A stretch of DNA of 6,429 nucleotides, taken from contig NZ_JALRNF010000076.1 of the NCBI RefSeq assembly GCF_030272895.1, forward strand, positions 1-6,429, in the 5' to 3' direction. Below, piece by piece: positions 5,830 to 6,429 of the stretch; position 1 is the first letter of the stretch, and each line of letters opens with the position of its first letter. A program made the position numbers and the translations under genes. A model generated the notes under the pieces. That model did no database searches and was not told the origin of the DNA. It saw nothing but the letters and a program-made list of their open reading frames with translations. Origin of the DNA: Pseudomonas sp. BGr12 (GTDB lineage: Bacteria > Pseudomonadota > Gammaproteobacteria > Pseudomonadales > Pseudomonadaceae).

Positions 5830-5964
5830 ATGTCCGTTAGAAGCTGTTTTCAAAGCGTCACGAGCACAGTTCATCCGGTAGAACGGCGTTGGCTCGGTAC
5901 AGGCATCCACTCCTGTCCCGCGCCAGCCCTCATCAGCCTCCGTTCTACAGGCGTAAAACTTTGA
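5830..5964 (+). CDS. Possible 44-residue leader peptide inside the acnB leader
   Basis: ATG at 5830 is preceded by AAGG (5821-5824) with a five-base gap, a good Shine-Dalgarno, and lies about 17 bases after the predicted acnB transcription start. The peptide begins MSVRSCFQSV and ends RSTGVKL, with two cysteines and five arginines. The ORF spans the nested hairpins and its TGA (5962-5964) falls inside the right arm of the outer stem. Against it, the codons are poor for Pseudomonas (AGA, GTA, several ACA), and no family is recognised. It may be a chance ORF in a structured element. A ribosome translating it would necessarily unfold the helices. Confidence 0.28.
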   Translation: MSVRSCFQSVTSTVHPVERRWLGTGIHSCPAPALISLRSTGVKL

Positions 5965-5976
5965 AAGCAGCTTCTG
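5838..5976 (+). ncRNA. Nested-hairpin structured element in the acnB leader
   Basis: Three helices are nested. The outer stem pairs 5838-5855 with 5959-5976: AGAAGCTGTTTTCAAAG against CTTTGAAAGCAGCTTCT, 17 pairs with one internal G-U plus a closing U-G. The middle stem pairs GTAGAACGG (5878-5886) with CCGTTCTAC (5940-5948) perfectly, extended by two pairs across a G-A mismatch. The inner hairpin pairs GTTGGC (5888-5893) with GCCAGC (5922-5927), and ACAGG (5899-5903) with CCTGT (5912-5916) around an eight-base loop. No T tract follows, so it is not a simple terminator. Readings are a cis-regulatory leader RNA, a separate small RNA, or an inserted MITE-like repeat with inverted ends. No clear target duplication flanks it. 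I do not recognise a named RNA family. Confidence 0.6.
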
Positions 5977-6003
5977 TAAGGATTTCCTGCAACCCTGGCT
6001 ACT

Positions 6004-6018
6004 CGGCTCAAAAAGCCG
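6004..6018 (+). other. Small hairpin in the acnB leader
   Basis: CGGCT (6004-6008) and AGCCG (6014-6018) form a perfect five-pair stem with loop CAAAA. It sits between the large nested element and the start-proximal hairpins. No T tract follows, so it is not a terminator on this strand. Confidence 0.4.
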
Positions 6019-6026
6019 TATTGCGC

Positions 6027-6074
6027 ATGGGTGCCGGAATTTCTGGATGAGCGTCCCGGACACCCATTTGGGAC
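6027..6074 (+). promoter_or_regulatory. Start-proximal hairpins of the acnB leader, mutually exclusive
   Basis: ATGGGTGCCGG (6027-6037) can pair with CCGG-A-CACCCAT (6056-6067), giving 11 pairs with one bulged A. GTCCC (6053-6057) can instead pair with GGGAC (6070-6074), and CCCA (6063-6066) with TGGG (6069-6072). These use the same bases, so they cannot coexist with the long stem. All lie within about 70 bases of the acnB start and just upstream of its GAGGG ribosome site. Confidence 0.4.
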
Positions 6075-6094
6075 CACTGATGAGGGTAATAACT

Positions 6095-6429
6095 GTGCTT
6101 GAAGCCTACCGCAAACACATCGAAGAGCGTGCCGCCCTGGGCATCGTGCCCCAGCCGCTTAACGCCGAACAAACTGCAGGCCTGGTCGAGCTGCTGAAGA
6201 ATCCCCCTGCTGGCGAAGAAGCCGTCCTCGTCGACCTGATCACCAACCGCGTTCCGCCAGGAGTGGACGAAGCCGCCTACGTCAAGGCCGGTTTCCTCTC
6301 CGCTGTCGCCAAGGGCGAAGCCAAGTCCCCGCTGATCGACCGCAAGCGCGCCACCGAACTGCTGGGCACCATGCAGGGCGGCTACAACATCGCCACCCTG
6401 GTCGAGCTGCTGGATGACGCCGAACTGGG
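6095..6429 (+). CDS. acnB: Aconitate hydratase B (2-methylisocitrate dehydratase), N-terminal part
   Basis: AcnB is the main TCA-cycle aconitase, a cytoplasmic [4Fe-4S] enzyme interconverting citrate and isocitrate; in some bacteria its apo-form binds mRNA. Only 111 complete codons are present before the window ends, so the catalytic and cluster residues are off the edge. The visible part is the AcnB-specific N-terminal HEAT-like domain, with the strongly conserved MLEAYRKHIEERA start (written GTG), NPPAGEE (36-42), LITNRVPPGVDEAAYVKAGF (48-67) and LLGTMQGGYNIATL (89-102). GTG at 6095 is chosen because E. coli AcnB begins with the equivalent MLEEYRKH and because GAGGG (6082-6086) is well spaced. 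An in-frame ATG at 6080 would add MRVIT, with a weaker site. AATAAC just before the start partly resembles a Crc/Hfq target motif. In P. aeruginosa acnB is known to respond to the iron-controlled PrrF small RNAs. Confidence 0.95.
   Translation, partial: MLEAYRKHIEERAALGIVPQPLNAEQTAGLVELLKNPPAGEEAVLVDLITNRVPPGVDEAAYVKAGFLSAVAKGEAKSPLIDRKRATELLGTMQGGYNIATLVELLDDAEL

Noticed and set aside
5838..5976. Rho-independent terminator in the acnB leader
   Set aside because: The stems are not followed by a T tract on the plus strand.
5961..5990. TTGAAA at 5961 as the -35 of a second acnB promoter
   Set aside because: No -10-like hexamer lies 16-18 bases downstream, and the bases belong to the outer stem.
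5806..6063. Minus-strand ORF of 85 codons across the acnB leader
   Set aside because: It is antisense to the structured leader, has no ribosome site and no family resemblance. Its openness follows from the inverted repeats.
6080..6094. ATG at 6080 as the acnB start
   Set aside because: It would add five residues before the conserved MLEAYRKH start, while GAGGG fits the GTG at 6095.
5690..6094. Fur box near acnB
   Set aside because: No sequence close to the GATAATGATAATCATTATC pattern was seen on either strand.

Overview
The window looks like the chromosome of a fluorescent-group Pseudomonas (P. fluorescens/P. putida type). Four things point this way: the high-GC codon use, the typical pseudomonad REP palindromes (core GCGGGCTTGCCCCGCGAT) between gene ends, the MiaE and AcnB protein sequences, and the gene order acnB / DUF1289 / universal stress protein, which from memory matches PA1787-PA1789 of P. 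aeruginosa. No database search was possible, so names rest on motif and family recognition.

Layout. Bases 1-107 are a damaged-looking REP sequence full of G and C runs, possibly a contig-edge artefact. Bases 108-3300 (minus strand) hold a tightly coupled three-gene efflux operon: a MarR-family regulator, an EmrA-type membrane fusion protein and an EmrB-type 14-TM DHA2 transporter. Both junctions are ATGA overlaps. A palindromic operator sits on the -10 of the operon promoter. Bases 3301-3515 contain that promoter, an intrinsic terminator facing it, and a REP pair. Bases 3516-4121 (minus) encode MiaE, an O2-dependent diiron tRNA hydroxylase. Bases 4122-4280 are a divergent promoter region with a perfect Anr/FNR box placed for class II activation of the next gene. 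Bases 4281-5144 (plus) encode a tandem-domain universal stress protein. A near-perfect REP hairpin (5152-5210) separates it from a convergent DUF1289 protein with a four-cysteine motif (5222-5689, minus). Bases 5690-6094 are a 405-base divergent region. It carries promoters in both directions and an unusually long, highly structured leader for acnB. The acnB gene starts with GTG at 6095 and runs off the right edge.

How the parts fit. The efflux operon appears autoregulated by its MarR protein. The Usp/MiaE pair is divergent around an oxygen-responsive site: the Usp fits a low-oxygen response, while MiaE consumes O2. AcnB, a [4Fe-4S] TCA-cycle enzyme, is divergent from a small cysteine-motif protein.

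The most interesting feature is the acnB leader. It contains a nested set of long helices (5838-5976) that coincides with a 44-codon ORF having a well-placed Shine-Dalgarno. Closer to the start codon there are two competing hairpins. The whole could be a post-transcriptional control element or an inserted hairpin-forming repeat; the sequence alone cannot decide.
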